A stretch of DNA of 21,059 bases from an uncultured Clostridia bacterium (GTDB lineage: Bacteria > Bacillota_A > Clostridia > Oscillospirales > Oscillospiraceae): the NCBI GenBank assembly GCA_947307375.1, contig CAMZIX010000009.1, positions 1 through 21,059 on the forward strand, given 5' to 3'. A program made the translations under genes and the position numbers. Below the pieces are notes generated by a model. The model saw nothing but the letters and a program-made list of their open reading frames with translations, was not told the origin of the DNA and ran no database searches. Below, one piece after another: positions 1 through 6,888 of the stretch (positions are counted from its first letter, which is position 1; every line of letters begins with the position of its first letter).

Positions 1-413
1 TGCACCGCTTCGTCCAGGACGGCCAGAGCCTCACGCTCAGCCGCAACCTGCGCGAATTCTACGAGCTGAACAAGGAAGACCTCGTCTTCGGCGTCGACTG
101 CTTCGACCGTCCGGCTCGCCAGCCGATCCTCCACGACGAGACGAAGGCGCGCTCCTTCGAGCATGACCGGCTCACCTTCACCGAGGAGCAGGTCAAAGCC
201 GAGGCCAGCCGCTGCCTGGGCTGCGGCGTCAGTGTCGTCGACCCGAACCGCTGCATCGGCTGCGGCCTGTGCACGACGCGCTGTATGTTCGACGCGATCC
301 ACCTTGAGCGCGACGTGCCCGAGGCCTCGACCATGGTCCGCTGCGAGGACAAGGTCGGTCCGATGCTGAAGTACGCCGCCAAGCAGGCCGTCAAGATCGT
401 CCGCAAGAAGTAA
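1..413 (+). CDS. FAD-dependent oxidoreductase with C-terminal 4Fe-4S motifs (3' fragment)
   Basis: Only the last 136 residues are visible, read in frame from base 3 to the TAA at 411-413; the 5' end is outside the window. The fragment carries two cysteine clusters, CLGCG and, 8 residues later, CIGCGLCTTRC, followed by a FDAIHLER-type segment. This arrangement is typical of the C-terminal ferredoxin tail of GltD-like, pyridine-nucleotide-disulfide oxidoreductase family proteins found in Clostridia. The flavin and NAD(P) domains would lie upstream, so the family is inferred from the tail alone. Such proteins pass electrons between NAD(P)H, flavin and iron-sulfur centres in the cytoplasm; the substrate cannot be told here. 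The stop codon overlaps the hypA start (TAATG), so the two genes are probably translationally coupled and co-transcribed. Confidence 0.7.
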   Translation, partial: HRFVQDGQSLTLSRNLREFYELNKEDLVFGVDCFDRPARQPILHDETKARSFEHDRLTFTEEQVKAEASRCLGCGVSVVDPNRCIGCGLCTTRCMFDAIHLERDVPEASTMVRCEDKVGPMLKYAAKQAVKIVRKK

Positions 414-757
414 TGCACGAGCTCGGAACCATCTACTATGTGATCGACACGGTGGAAAAGCTGATGGTGGAAAATGACCTGAAGGAGGTCGGTTCCATCA
501 CGCTTGAGGTCGGAGAGGTCAGCGGCATCATCCCCGAGTATCTGTCCGAATTCTGGGAGTACGCGCGGGCAAAGACCGAGCACTTCCAGAAGACGGAGCT
601 GAAGATCGAGGAACTGAAAGCCGTCACCTACTGCCAGAACTGCACGAAGACCTACCCCACCATGCAGTACGGCAAGGAATGTCCTTACTGCCACAGCGGT
701 AACACCTTTTTGATCACAGGAAACGAATACAACATCAAAGAAATCGAAGCCATGTAA
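413..757 (+). CDS. hypA: Hydrogenase/urease nickel metallochaperone HypA
   Basis: The 114-residue product has the length and features of HypA. It starts with Met-His-Glu, whose His2 is the known nickel ligand, and it has a zinc-binding pair of CxxC motifs at C74/C77 and C90/C93. HypA delivers Ni2+ to [NiFe]-hydrogenase maturation (and to urease in some species), usually with the GTPase HypB. The ATG overlaps the stop of the upstream flavoprotein by one base, and no good ribosome binding site precedes it, which fits translational coupling. No hypB, other hyp gene or hydrogenase subunit is visible, so the client enzyme is unknown. The pairing with an FAD/Fe-S oxidoreductase suggests a role outside a classical hyp operon, but that is inference. 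The gene ends 1 nt before a perfect hairpin terminator. Confidence 0.9.
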   Translation: MHELGTIYYVIDTVEKLMVENDLKEVGSITLEVGEVSGIIPEYLSEFWEYARAKTEHFQKTELKIEELKAVTYCQNCTKTYPTMQYGKECPYCHSGNTFLITGNEYNIKEIEAM

Positions 758-793
758 GAAAGAAGCCCTTGCCGTTCGGCAAGGGCTTCTTTC
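758..793. terminator. Bidirectional intrinsic terminator between hypA and the ABC transporter gene
   Basis: A perfect 16-bp inverted repeat (758-773 and 778-793) with the loop GTTC sits directly after the hypA stop and 11 bp before the stop of the convergent ABC transporter gene. The outer stem is A-rich on the left and T-rich on the right, so each strand ends the hairpin with a CTTCTTTC-type run. It should terminate transcription from both sides. Confidence 0.85.
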
Positions 794-804
794 CTGTATT
801 CTGT

Positions 805-3720
805 TTATTCGGTCCTCAGGGCTTCGACCGGATCCTTTTTGGCCGCGATGCCAGCCGGGATCAGACCGGCGATAAAGGTCAGCACCATGCTGATCAGCAC
901 CAGCGCAAAGCCGCCTGCAGGCGGAAGCGTGGAATTGAGCGCCTGGATACCGGTCAGATCGTGGACGATCAGATTGATCGGGATGTTGAGCAGCAGCGTC
1001 ATCGCAATGCCGATCACGCCAGCGGAAAAACCGATGATGATGGTCTCCGCGTTGAAGACGCGGGACACGTCGCGCTTGGAGGCGCCGATGGCGCGCAGGA
1101 TTCCGATCTCCTTCGTTCGCTCGAGCACGCTGATATAGGTGATGATGCCGATCATGATCGAGGAAACGACCAGCGAGATCGCCACAAAGGCGATCAGCAC
1201 ATAGCTGATGACGTTGATGATCGTCGTGATGGAACTCATCAGCAAAGCGACGAGGTCCGTATAGCTGATCTTGTCCTCTGCGGGTACCGAGTCGTTGTAA
1301 TGCTCGATCGCCTTGGAGATCGCGTCTTTGTTCTCGAAGGAATTGGCGTAAATGTTGATCGTACTGGGTTTGTTCAGATCGACGTAGCCGAGCTTTTTGA
1401 GATTGTCCTTCAGGCTGCTGGAGGAATAGACCGGGGGCATCGCGTTGTCATAGATCCAGAGAAGATCCTCATCCTCCAGCTGCAGCAGTTCAAAGTCCTC
1501 CGCCAGCTCCTCCGCCGTCAGATTGTCGTACATCTCGCTCATGCTGGCCGAATACTGCTCTTTGATCTGCTGGGCCATCATCTGGCCCATATAGCTGCTG
1601 AGCATATTTTCATCCATTTGCTCGATCATCGAGGCGTATTCCGGGTACTGTTCGAGGATCATCTTTTTGATGTCCTCCTTCGTCGTCTCCCCCATCTGCT
1701 CGTCGATCAGCTCCTGCACATAGTCGTTGCTCGGCTGAGACATGAATTTTTTGTAGAGCTCCGCTTTTTTCTCCGCGTCGGCGGAGGCGATATAGTCCTT
1801 CGCCGCCTGGATCTTCCGGTTTTTTGTCAGTGCCTCGTCTTCCCGATCGAGAAACGGCAGACCGTTGAACACGTCGTGCTCCGGGTCCTCCTGCTGGTGA
1901 AGGACAAGCTCTTTCGTTTCTGCCTGCGCGGCCACGTATTCGATCAGCCCGTGCGTGTAGCCGATCGCGCCGCTCATCATCCCGCTCAGCGCGTCGTCGT
2001 TTTGGCGCAGAATGCCGACGATCTTTACTTCAAGTCCGTTTTTGTACAGGGTCCTCAGGCCGAGTTCTTCCTTCGTCAGGTCAATGTATTCGCCGCTTGC
2101 CTCGTCATACTGGTACTGATCGGCCGGGAAAATAAAACGGAAGGTCTTTTGACACAGTTCCTCATATCTCCAGCTTTCGAGCGTCGTATCCAGCTCCTCC
2201 GCAGCCATCAGGGCCTGCATATCCTCCGCGATCGTCGCGGTGGACTTCAGTCCGAGGGCGTAAAGCATCAAGTCCGAGATCTCGTTGTTCTCGCTGACGA
2301 CAAGCACGACTTCATCGTAGTTCTCCGGCCAGCGGCCGTAAAGCAGATCGTACTGCTCCTTCAGCAGCGGATTGACCGCCTCGCCGTTTTCGCCCGGCAG
2401 CATCTCCTGCCACACGTTCATCCCGGCATACATCGAGCCGTAGGTGTTGAAGAAGGAGCTGTAATCGCCGCCGTAGGTCACGCTGATCGCACGCTGCATA
2501 TAGTCGACAACGTCCGTTTTGGAGATATTGCCGTCCACATCCTCGGCAAAGAGGTTCATATCCATGTCGTAGGAATACTGGATCGAACTGATATAGGGCG
2601 AGATCTCGCTGCTCGGGTCCTCCAGATAGGCCTTGAAGGGCATGAGATTATTCGTCTCGGTGTCTGCGGAGATCATCGAGTTCATCATCTCGTAGAGCAC
2701 CTTACTGGCATAAACCGCGTCGCGGTCATGCTTGACGCCGCTTTTCTCCGCCTGGATGCCCATCATCGAGGTCATCATGCTGGTCATATCCACCCGCTCG
2801 GACTGGATCGTGATCGGGTAGCTCGACAGCGTGTCCTTCTGCACCTTGTCGATATAGTTCTGGATACCGTTGGACAGGGACATGATCAGCGCGATGCCGA
2901 TGATGCCGATGCTTCCGGCAAAGGCAGTCAGGATCGTTCGCGCTTTTTTGGTCATCAGGTTATTGAGCGACAGAGTCAGCGCCGTCATCAGACTCATGGA
3001 GGTCTTCAGCCGGCGAGAGCTTTCCGCCGTCTCTTCCTCCGTCTCATACGGATCGCTGTCGCCGATGATCAGACCGTCTTTGAGGCGGATCGTCCGGCTG
3101 GCATAAGTCGCAGCGAGCTCGGGGTTGTGCGTCACCATGATGATGAGCTTATCCTTTGAGATCTCCTTGAGGATCTCCATGATCTGCACGGAGGTCTCCG
3201 AATCCAGCGCGCCGGTCGGCTCGTCGGCAAGCAGGATGTCCGGGTTATTGACCAAAGCGCGGGCGATGGCCACGCGCTGCATCTGACCGCCGGACATCTG
3301 GTTGGGCCTTTTGTTGAGCTGATCCCCCAGGCCCACCTTCTCCAGCGCTTCCCGCGCGCGGCGTTTGCGCTCGGCCGGACGAACGCCGGACAGTGTCAGC
3401 GCAAGCTCCACATTGGAAAGCACCGACTGGTGCGGGATCAGATTGTAGGACTGAAAAACGAAACCGATCGAATGATTGCGGTAACTGTCCCAGTCGGCGT
3501 CCGTAAACTGCTTGGTGGATTTACCGTTGATAAGCAGGTCGCCGGAGGTATAGTGATCCAGACCGCCGATGATATTCAGCAGCGTCGTTTTGCCGCAGCC
3601 GGAATGACCCAGGATCGCCACGAATTCATGCTCGCGGAAGGACAGATCGACGCCCTTGAGCGCATGAACGGTGGAATCCCCGGTCAGATAGTCTTTTTTG
3701 ATGTCAGTCAGTTTCAGCAT
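805..3720 (-). CDS. MacB-like ABC transporter, fused ATPase and FtsX-type permease with a large extracytoplasmic domain
   Basis: The 971-residue protein has an N-terminal ATPase with Walker A GHSGCGKTT (38-46), signature MSGGQ (142-146), Walker B DILLADEP (161-168) and H-loop His198, which is the LolD/MacB subfamily pattern. A first membrane helix lies near 262-282. A long extracytoplasmic region (about 285-830) follows, then three helices near 833-860, 892-915 and 937-957 with the FtsX-type segment ERTKEIGILRAIGAS. MacB-type proteins do not move substrate through the membrane but transmit ATP-driven movement to the outer domain; in Firmicutes, relatives export or sense peptides and lipid-linked compounds. 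The outer domain here is much longer than in MacB and rich in Met, Glu and Gln. I chose the ATG at 3720 because MLKLTDIKK is the usual family start; upstream frame extension reads through the tRNA gene. The ribosome binding site is weak (AGGA), and no convincing promoter was found. Substrate unknown. Confidence 0.85.
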   Translation of the reverse strand: MLKLTDIKKDYLTGDSTVHALKGVDLSFREHEFVAILGHSGCGKTTLLNIIGGLDHYTSGDLLINGKSTKQFTDADWDSYRNHSIGFVFQSYNLIPHQSVLSNVELALTLSGVRPAERKRRAREALEKVGLGDQLNKRPNQMSGGQMQRVAIARALVNNPDILLADEPTGALDSETSVQIMEILKEISKDKLIIMVTHNPELAATYASRTIRLKDGLIIGDSDPYETEEETAESSRRLKTSMSLMTALTLSLNNLMTKKARTILTAFAGSIGIIGIALIMSLSNGIQNYIDKVQKDTLSSYPITIQSERVDMTSMMTSMMGIQAEKSGVKHDRDAVYASKVLYEMMNSMISADTETNNLMPFKAYLEDPSSEISPYISSIQYSYDMDMNLFAEDVDGNISKTDVVDYMQRAISVTYGGDYSSFFNTYGSMYAGMNVWQEMLPGENGEAVNPLLKEQYDLLYGRWPENYDEVVLVVSENNEISDLMLYALGLKSTATIAEDMQALMAAEELDTTLESWRYEELCQKTFRFIFPADQYQYDEASGEYIDLTKEELGLRTLYKNGLEVKIVGILRQNDDALSGMMSGAIGYTHGLIEYVAAQAETKELVLHQQEDPEHDVFNGLPFLDREDEALTKNRKIQAAKDYIASADAEKKAELYKKFMSQPSNDYVQELIDEQMGETTKEDIKKMILEQYPEYASMIEQMDENMLSSYMGQMMAQQIKEQYSASMSEMYDNLTAEELAEDFELLQLEDEDLLWIYDNAMPPVYSSSSLKDNLKKLGYVDLNKPSTINIYANSFENKDAISKAIEHYNDSVPAEDKISYTDLVALLMSSITTIINVISYVLIAFVAISLVVSSIMIGIITYISVLERTKEIGILRAIGASKRDVSRVFNAETIIIGFSAGVIGIAMTLLLNIPINLIVHDLTGIQALNSTLPPAGGFALVLISMVLTFIAGLIPAGIAAKKDPVEALRTE

Positions 3721-3747
3721 CGCAGTCAATCCTATCGGAAGAAATGT

Positions 3748-3776
3748 TTGACACCGCAGATGTTCTGCGTTACAAT
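3748..3776 (+). promoter_or_regulatory. SigA-type promoter of the tRNA-Arg gene, spacer is a palindrome
   Basis: A consensus -35 TTGACA (3748-3753) is followed by a 17-bp spacer and a -10 TACAAT (3771-3776), which places the start site near 3783, about 9 nt before the tRNA. The spacer is almost entirely a palindrome, CGCAGA-TGT-TCTGCG (3755-3769). Confidence 0.85.
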
Positions 3777-3791
3777 AGCCATCGTTGACAG

Positions 3792-3868
3792 GCCCACGTA
3801 GCTCAGCAGGATAGAGCGGCCGCCTCCTAAGCGGCAGGCCAGAGGTTCGAATCCTCCCGTGGGTGCCA
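3792..3868 (+). tRNA. tRNA-Arg (anticodon CCT), CCA encoded
   Basis: A 77-nt cloverleaf folds by hand. The acceptor stem is GCCCACG (3792-3798) with CGTGGGT (3858-3864), closed by a G-T pair. The D stem is GCTC/GAGC. The anticodon stem GCCGC/GCGGC carries the loop CTCCTAA (3824-3830), with anticodon CCT at 3826-3828. The variable loop is 5 nt. The T loop TTCGAAT is flanked by AGAGG/CCTCC, where the 49-65 pair is an A-C mismatch. The discriminator base is G and CCA is encoded. It decodes the arginine codon AGG. It has its own promoter and a downstream terminator, so it is a single-gene unit, divergent from the ABC transporter gene. Confidence 0.95.
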
Positions 3869-3955
3869 GTGTCGGAAGAAGCCTGCTTCGTTCCGTTTCC
3901 GTGCTTTCCCTGAGCACAGCGAAACCGGCAGCTCAGCAGTCTCCTTCTCTCTTTC
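3869..3955 (+). other. tRNA trailer with small predicted hairpins
   Basis: This stretch between the tRNA and its terminator holds no credible gene. It contains two possible hairpins: one centred on GAAGC/GCTTC nested in CGGAA/TTCCG (about 3873-3895), and one on GTGCT/AGCAC (about 3901-3917) extended by GTTTC/GAAAC. They may act in 3' processing of the transcript, but nothing more can be said. Confidence 0.35.
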
Positions 3956-3995
3956 AAAATCGGACCCGCTTCGCCGGGCTCCGATTTTGTTTTTA
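3956..3995 (+). terminator. Intrinsic terminator of the tRNA-Arg transcript
   Basis: A 9-bp stem AAAATCGGA (3956-3964) / TCCGATTTT (3980-3988) encloses a second CCCG/CGGG stem and is followed by GTTTTTAA. The T run identifies it as a plus-strand terminator. The 112 bp from here to the next promoter are AT-rich, with no gene visible. Confidence 0.85.
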
Positions 3996-4107
3996 ATCCC
4001 ATTGAGAGCCGTAAAGATCATATCATTCTTTATTTTTTATTATATCACAGCCGTCGTCCAAATGATAGAGAGGCTGTTAATATTTCTATCGGAAATCCTG
4101 TGAATGC

Positions 4108-4136
4108 TTGACAGCCGCGGAAAAGTCAAATAAAAT
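4108..4136 (+). promoter_or_regulatory. SigA-type promoter of the glutaredoxin-like/DUF362 operon
   Basis: TTGACA (4108-4113), a 17-bp spacer, and TAAAAT (4131-4136) lie about 39 bp before the start codon at 4175. A GAGGAG ribosome binding site follows at 4162-4167. Confidence 0.8.
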
Positions 4137-4174
4137 TTTCTTGGACAAAACACAAGGGATCGAGGAGAACAGTC

Positions 4175-4462
4175 ATGAAGACCATCGAGTTATTTTATCT
4201 GACGGACTGCCCCTACTGCGTGAACGCAGCAAAGGCCGTCGCTGAGCTGAAACGGGAGGATCCGTCCTACGGAGAGATCCAGATCCGCTGGATCGAAGAA
4301 CGCGAAGAGGCGGAGCTGGCCGACAGCCGGGATTACTACCATGTCCCGTGTTTGTTTTACAAAGGGGAAAAACTGTATGAGGCAAATCCGGCTCACACTT
4401 ATGCTGCGATAAAAAAGCACATTCGAAAGGCATTTGATACCGTTTTGGAGGAGAGATCATAA
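4175..4462 (+). CDS. Glutaredoxin/thioredoxin-fold CPYC protein
   Basis: This 95-residue protein has the thioredoxin-fold redox motif C12-P-Y-C15 after a beta strand (IELFYLT), and the conserved cis-proline at P58 in HVPCL. CPYC is the classical glutaredoxin motif. An extra Cys59 sits directly after the cis-proline. It is probably a cytoplasmic thiol-disulfide exchanger; no signal peptide or membrane segment is present. The start has a GAGGAG site 7 nt upstream and a consensus promoter before that. Its TAA overlaps the next ATG (TAATG), so it is coupled to a two-cluster ferredoxin protein, which suggests a shared redox task. Whether it uses glutathione, another low-molecular-weight thiol or thioredoxin reductase cannot be told. 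Confidence 0.8.
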   Translation: MKTIELFYLTDCPYCVNAAKAVAELKREDPSYGEIQIRWIEEREEAELADSRDYYHVPCLFYKGEKLYEANPAHTYAAIKKHIRKAFDTVLEERS

Positions 4463-5580
4463 TGAGCAAATCCGCTGTCTTTTTTACCGATTTCCATGTT
4501 TCCGGCGAGACGCTGCCGCAGAAGCTGCACCGCCTGATGAAGCGCGCGGGCTTTGAGTCGATCGATTTCACCGACCGCTACGCCGCGATCAAGATCCACT
4601 TCGGCGAGCTCGGCAACCTCGCCCATCTTCGCCCGCAGTATGCGAAAGTCGTCGCCGACTATGTGCGCGCTCTCGGCGGAAAGCCCTTTCTGACCGACTG
4701 CAACACGCTCTACGTCGGCAGCCGCAAAAACGCGCTCGACCATCTGGATACCGCCTATCTCAACGGCTTTTCCCCCTTTCAGACCGGCTGCCACGTCATC
4801 ATTGCCGACGGACTCAAGGGCACAGACGAGGCGCATGTCCGCATCGATCTGCCGCTTGTCAAAGAGGCGAAGATCGGTCAGGCGATCATGGATGCCGACG
4901 TTGTGATCTCCCTCAGCCATTTCAAAGGTCATGAGGAAGCAGGCTTCGGCGGAGCGCTGAAGAATCTCGGCATGGGCAGCGGCTCACGCTCCGGCAAAAT
5001 GGAGCAGCACTGGGAGGGCAAGCCCGTCGTCGAGACGGAAAACTGCGTCGGCTGCGGCTCCTGCGTGCGCATCTGCGCGCACGGCGGCCCCACGGTCACA
5101 AACGGCAAGGCGCACATTGACCACAACAAATGCGTCGGCTGCGGCCGCTGTCTCGCGGTCTGTCCGAAAAACGCCATTGAACCGAGCGATGCAAACTCCA
5201 CCGCCATTCTCTCCTGCAAGATCGCCGAATACGCCTATGCCGTTGTAAAGGATCGACCGGCCTTCCACATTTCTCTGATCTGCGACGTCTCCCCCTTCTG
5301 TGACTGCCATTCCGAGAACGACGTGCCGATCATCCCGAATGTCGGCATGCTCGCCTCCTTCGACCCCGTATCGCTTGATCAGGCCTGCGTCGATCTGTGC
5401 AATACGATGCCCGTCAATCCGGGCAGCCGTCTCGACCGGCACATCAAACGCTTCTGGGACGACGACCCGAACCATGAGTATTTCCATCTCAACCACCCGG
5501 ACGCCGAGTGGGAAGCCGGTCTGGATCACGCCGCAGAAATCGGTCTCGGCACCAGGGCGTACGAACTGATAAAGATCTGA
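4462..5580 (+). CDS. DUF362 domain protein with two 4Fe-4S ferredoxin motifs
   Basis: The 372-residue protein matches the DUF362 family. An N-terminal domain contains the IKIHFGELGN and SLSHFKGHEEAGFGGALKNLG segments (about 43-52 and 151-170) typical of that family. An inserted bacterial ferredoxin domain follows, with Cys195/198/201/205 and Cys224/227/230/234. The last cysteine of the first cluster is followed by Ala-His rather than the usual Pro. The C-terminal part (about 250-372) contains further cysteines in the CDVSPFCDCH segment. DUF362 proteins are poorly characterised, and the biochemical role is unknown; electron transfer in the cytoplasm is inferred from the clusters. A GGAGGAG site at 4447-4453 sits inside the previous gene, and the genes overlap by one base. 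Transcription should end at the hairpin starting 18 nt downstream. Confidence 0.85.
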   Translation: MSKSAVFFTDFHVSGETLPQKLHRLMKRAGFESIDFTDRYAAIKIHFGELGNLAHLRPQYAKVVADYVRALGGKPFLTDCNTLYVGSRKNALDHLDTAYLNGFSPFQTGCHVIIADGLKGTDEAHVRIDLPLVKEAKIGQAIMDADVVISLSHFKGHEEAGFGGALKNLGMGSGSRSGKMEQHWEGKPVVETENCVGCGSCVRICAHGGPTVTNGKAHIDHNKCVGCGRCLAVCPKNAIEPSDANSTAILSCKIAEYAYAVVKDRPAFHISLICDVSPFCDCHSENDVPIIPNVGMLASFDPVSLDQACVDLCNTMPVNPGSRLDRHIKRFWDDDPNHEYFHLNHPDAEWEAGLDHAAEIGLGTRAYELIKI

Positions 5581-5591
5581 TCCGAATGATC

Positions 5592-5632
5592 AAAAAAACA
5601 TCCCGGAGTTTACGACGGAAACTCCGGGATGT
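5592..5632. terminator. Bidirectional terminator between convergent DUF362 and aldo/keto reductase genes
   Basis: A perfect 14-bp inverted repeat (5598-5611 and 5619-5632, loop 7 nt) has seven A residues on its left flank (5592-5598), which become a U run on the minus strand. It is therefore a strong terminator for the aldo/keto reductase and a weaker one for the DUF362 operon. Confidence 0.85.
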
Positions 5633-5647
5633 GTCTTATCAATTGCT

Positions 5648-6676
5648 TTACAGCAGGTTTTTGTGGCTCTCGTAAAATTCGCGGTAATCCTTAAGCATGT
5701 ATTTAAGGAGATTCGGCGTATCGAGTTGGTAGGGGCATTTGGAGGCGCAGCTGCGGCATCCGATGCAATCCTCGATTTTGTTCATTCTGGCCTGCCACTC
5801 CTCGGTCATATACTGCTGCCAGGGCGAGCGGCGCAGCAGCATGTTCATGCGGGCACAATTGCGGATCTCGATCCCCACCGGGCATGGCATACAATAGCCG
5901 CAGCTCCGGCAGAATGTGCCGGCGAGCTCCTGGCGCTCTTTCGTAATGAAGGCCTCCAGCTCCTCGTCCATCTGCGGGTCTTCTTCCGCGGCGGCCAGCC
6001 ACTGCTGCAGCTCCTCCAGTCGCTGCATGCCCCAGATGGGGACAACATTGTCATAAAGGTTCATAAAGGCGTGACAGGCGCGCACATTGGTCAGCAGGCC
6101 GCCCGCGAGGCCCTTCATGGCGATGAATCCCATATCGGCCTCTTTGCACTTCGCGGCCAGAGCCAGATCGCGTTCCGAAGAGATGTAGCTGAACGGGAAC
6201 TGGAGGGTCTCAAACCAGCCGGAGGAGATACACTCCTCTGCGACATTGACACGATGGGTCGTAACGCCGATATGTCGGATCCAGCCGCGTTCTTTGGCTT
6301 CCAGCGCGCCCGCAAAGGCGCCGTTGGGATCGTTGGGGTCGGGCACTTCCTTTGCCTGATGAAACTGGAAGAGATCAATGTAATCCGTTTTCAGCATCTT
6401 CAGGCTGTTTTCGATATGGGCGAGGACGCCCTCCTTGGTCAGAGAAGCGCTCTTTGTCGAAATCACAATGTCCTTCCGGACGTCTGAAAGCGCAAGACCG
6501 ATTTTTTTCTCGCTGTCCGTGTAGGAATTGGCTGTGTCAAAGTAACGGATACCGCCCTCATAGGCGGCTTGAAGCAGTTTAACGGCGTAGTCCGTATCAC
6601 AGCGCTGCAGAGGCAGGCAGCCGAGAGCCGGTTTGGTCACGACAAGTCCGGATTTTCCAAGCGTCAGAGTTTTCAT
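5648..6676 (-). CDS. Aldo/keto reductase with C-terminal 4Fe-4S ferredoxin domain
   Basis: The 342-residue protein has an AKR barrel at its N-terminus with the catalytic tetrad visible as Asp47 (YFDTA), Tyr52, Lys75 (STKSAS) and His106 (FQFHQ). The C-terminal third carries two cysteine clusters, Cys256/259/262/265 and Cys304/307/310/314, in FCRSCGYCMPCP and CIGCRSCASKCP. This AKR-ferredoxin architecture is common in anaerobes. Such enzymes reduce carbonyls with NAD(P)H, and the clusters may link them to ferredoxin; the substrate is unknown. I chose the ATG at 6676, preceded by an AGGGGAT site, rather than the longer frame to 6748, because the longer form would run through the promoter's TATAAT box. 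It forms a single-gene unit, divergent from the hydrolase gene. Confidence 0.88.
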   Translation of the reverse strand: MKTLTLGKSGLVVTKPALGCLPLQRCDTDYAVKLLQAAYEGGIRYFDTANSYTDSEKKIGLALSDVRKDIVISTKSASLTKEGVLAHIENSLKMLKTDYIDLFQFHQAKEVPDPNDPNGAFAGALEAKERGWIRHIGVTTHRVNVAEECISSGWFETLQFPFSYISSERDLALAAKCKEADMGFIAMKGLAGGLLTNVRACHAFMNLYDNVVPIWGMQRLEELQQWLAAAEEDPQMDEELEAFITKERQELAGTFCRSCGYCMPCPVGIEIRNCARMNMLLRRSPWQQYMTEEWQARMNKIEDCIGCRSCASKCPYQLDTPNLLKYMLKDYREFYESHKNLL

Positions 6677-6719
6677 GAGATCATCCCCTATTCTGTACAG
6701 GTTGTATCTTGCTAGTTTT

Positions 6720-6748
6720 ATTATACAGCCGTATTCGGATAAAGTCAT
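6720..6748 (-). promoter_or_regulatory. SigA-type promoter of the aldo/keto reductase gene
   Basis: On the minus strand a perfect TATAAT (6725-6720) lies 17 bp downstream of ATGACT (6748-6743), a four-of-six -35 match. The start site would be near 6713, giving a leader of about 37 nt. Confidence 0.65.
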
Positions 6749-6802
6749 GGACAGACTGTAAACGATCCGGGTGTCAAATCCGGTGGGAATGGATCATATC
6801 GC

Positions 6803-6831
6803 TTGAAAAAAGACGCTTTTCGATGTATAAT
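6803..6831 (+). promoter_or_regulatory. SigA-type promoter of the alpha/beta hydrolase gene
   Basis: TTGAAA (6803-6808), a 17-bp spacer and a perfect TATAAT (6826-6831) lie upstream of a strong AGGAGGT ribosome binding site (6876-6882). The 54 bp between this promoter and the divergent one include a GATCC...GGATC inverted pair that could be an operator, though the evidence is weak. Confidence 0.8.
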
Positions 6832-6888
6832 CTGATCGATTAAGACGGCGCTACGGAAAACAATCGAACATAAGCAGGAGGTATTGAT

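Noticed and set aside
769..3159. 796-residue plus-strand open frame opposite the ABC transporter
   Set aside because: It begins inside the terminator hairpin, has a His/Arg/Asp-rich composition without any fold signature, and lies wholly opposite a well-supported ABC transporter gene.
3785..3790. Second TTGACA just before the tRNA
   Set aside because: The position 17 bp downstream falls inside the tRNA and has no -10 sequence; the upstream TTGACA/TACAAT pair explains the gene.
4047..4077. ACAGCC...GGCTGT inverted repeat as an operator of the glutaredoxin operon
   Set aside because: Only 6 bp per arm with a 19-bp gap, upstream of the promoter; this is easily expected by chance.
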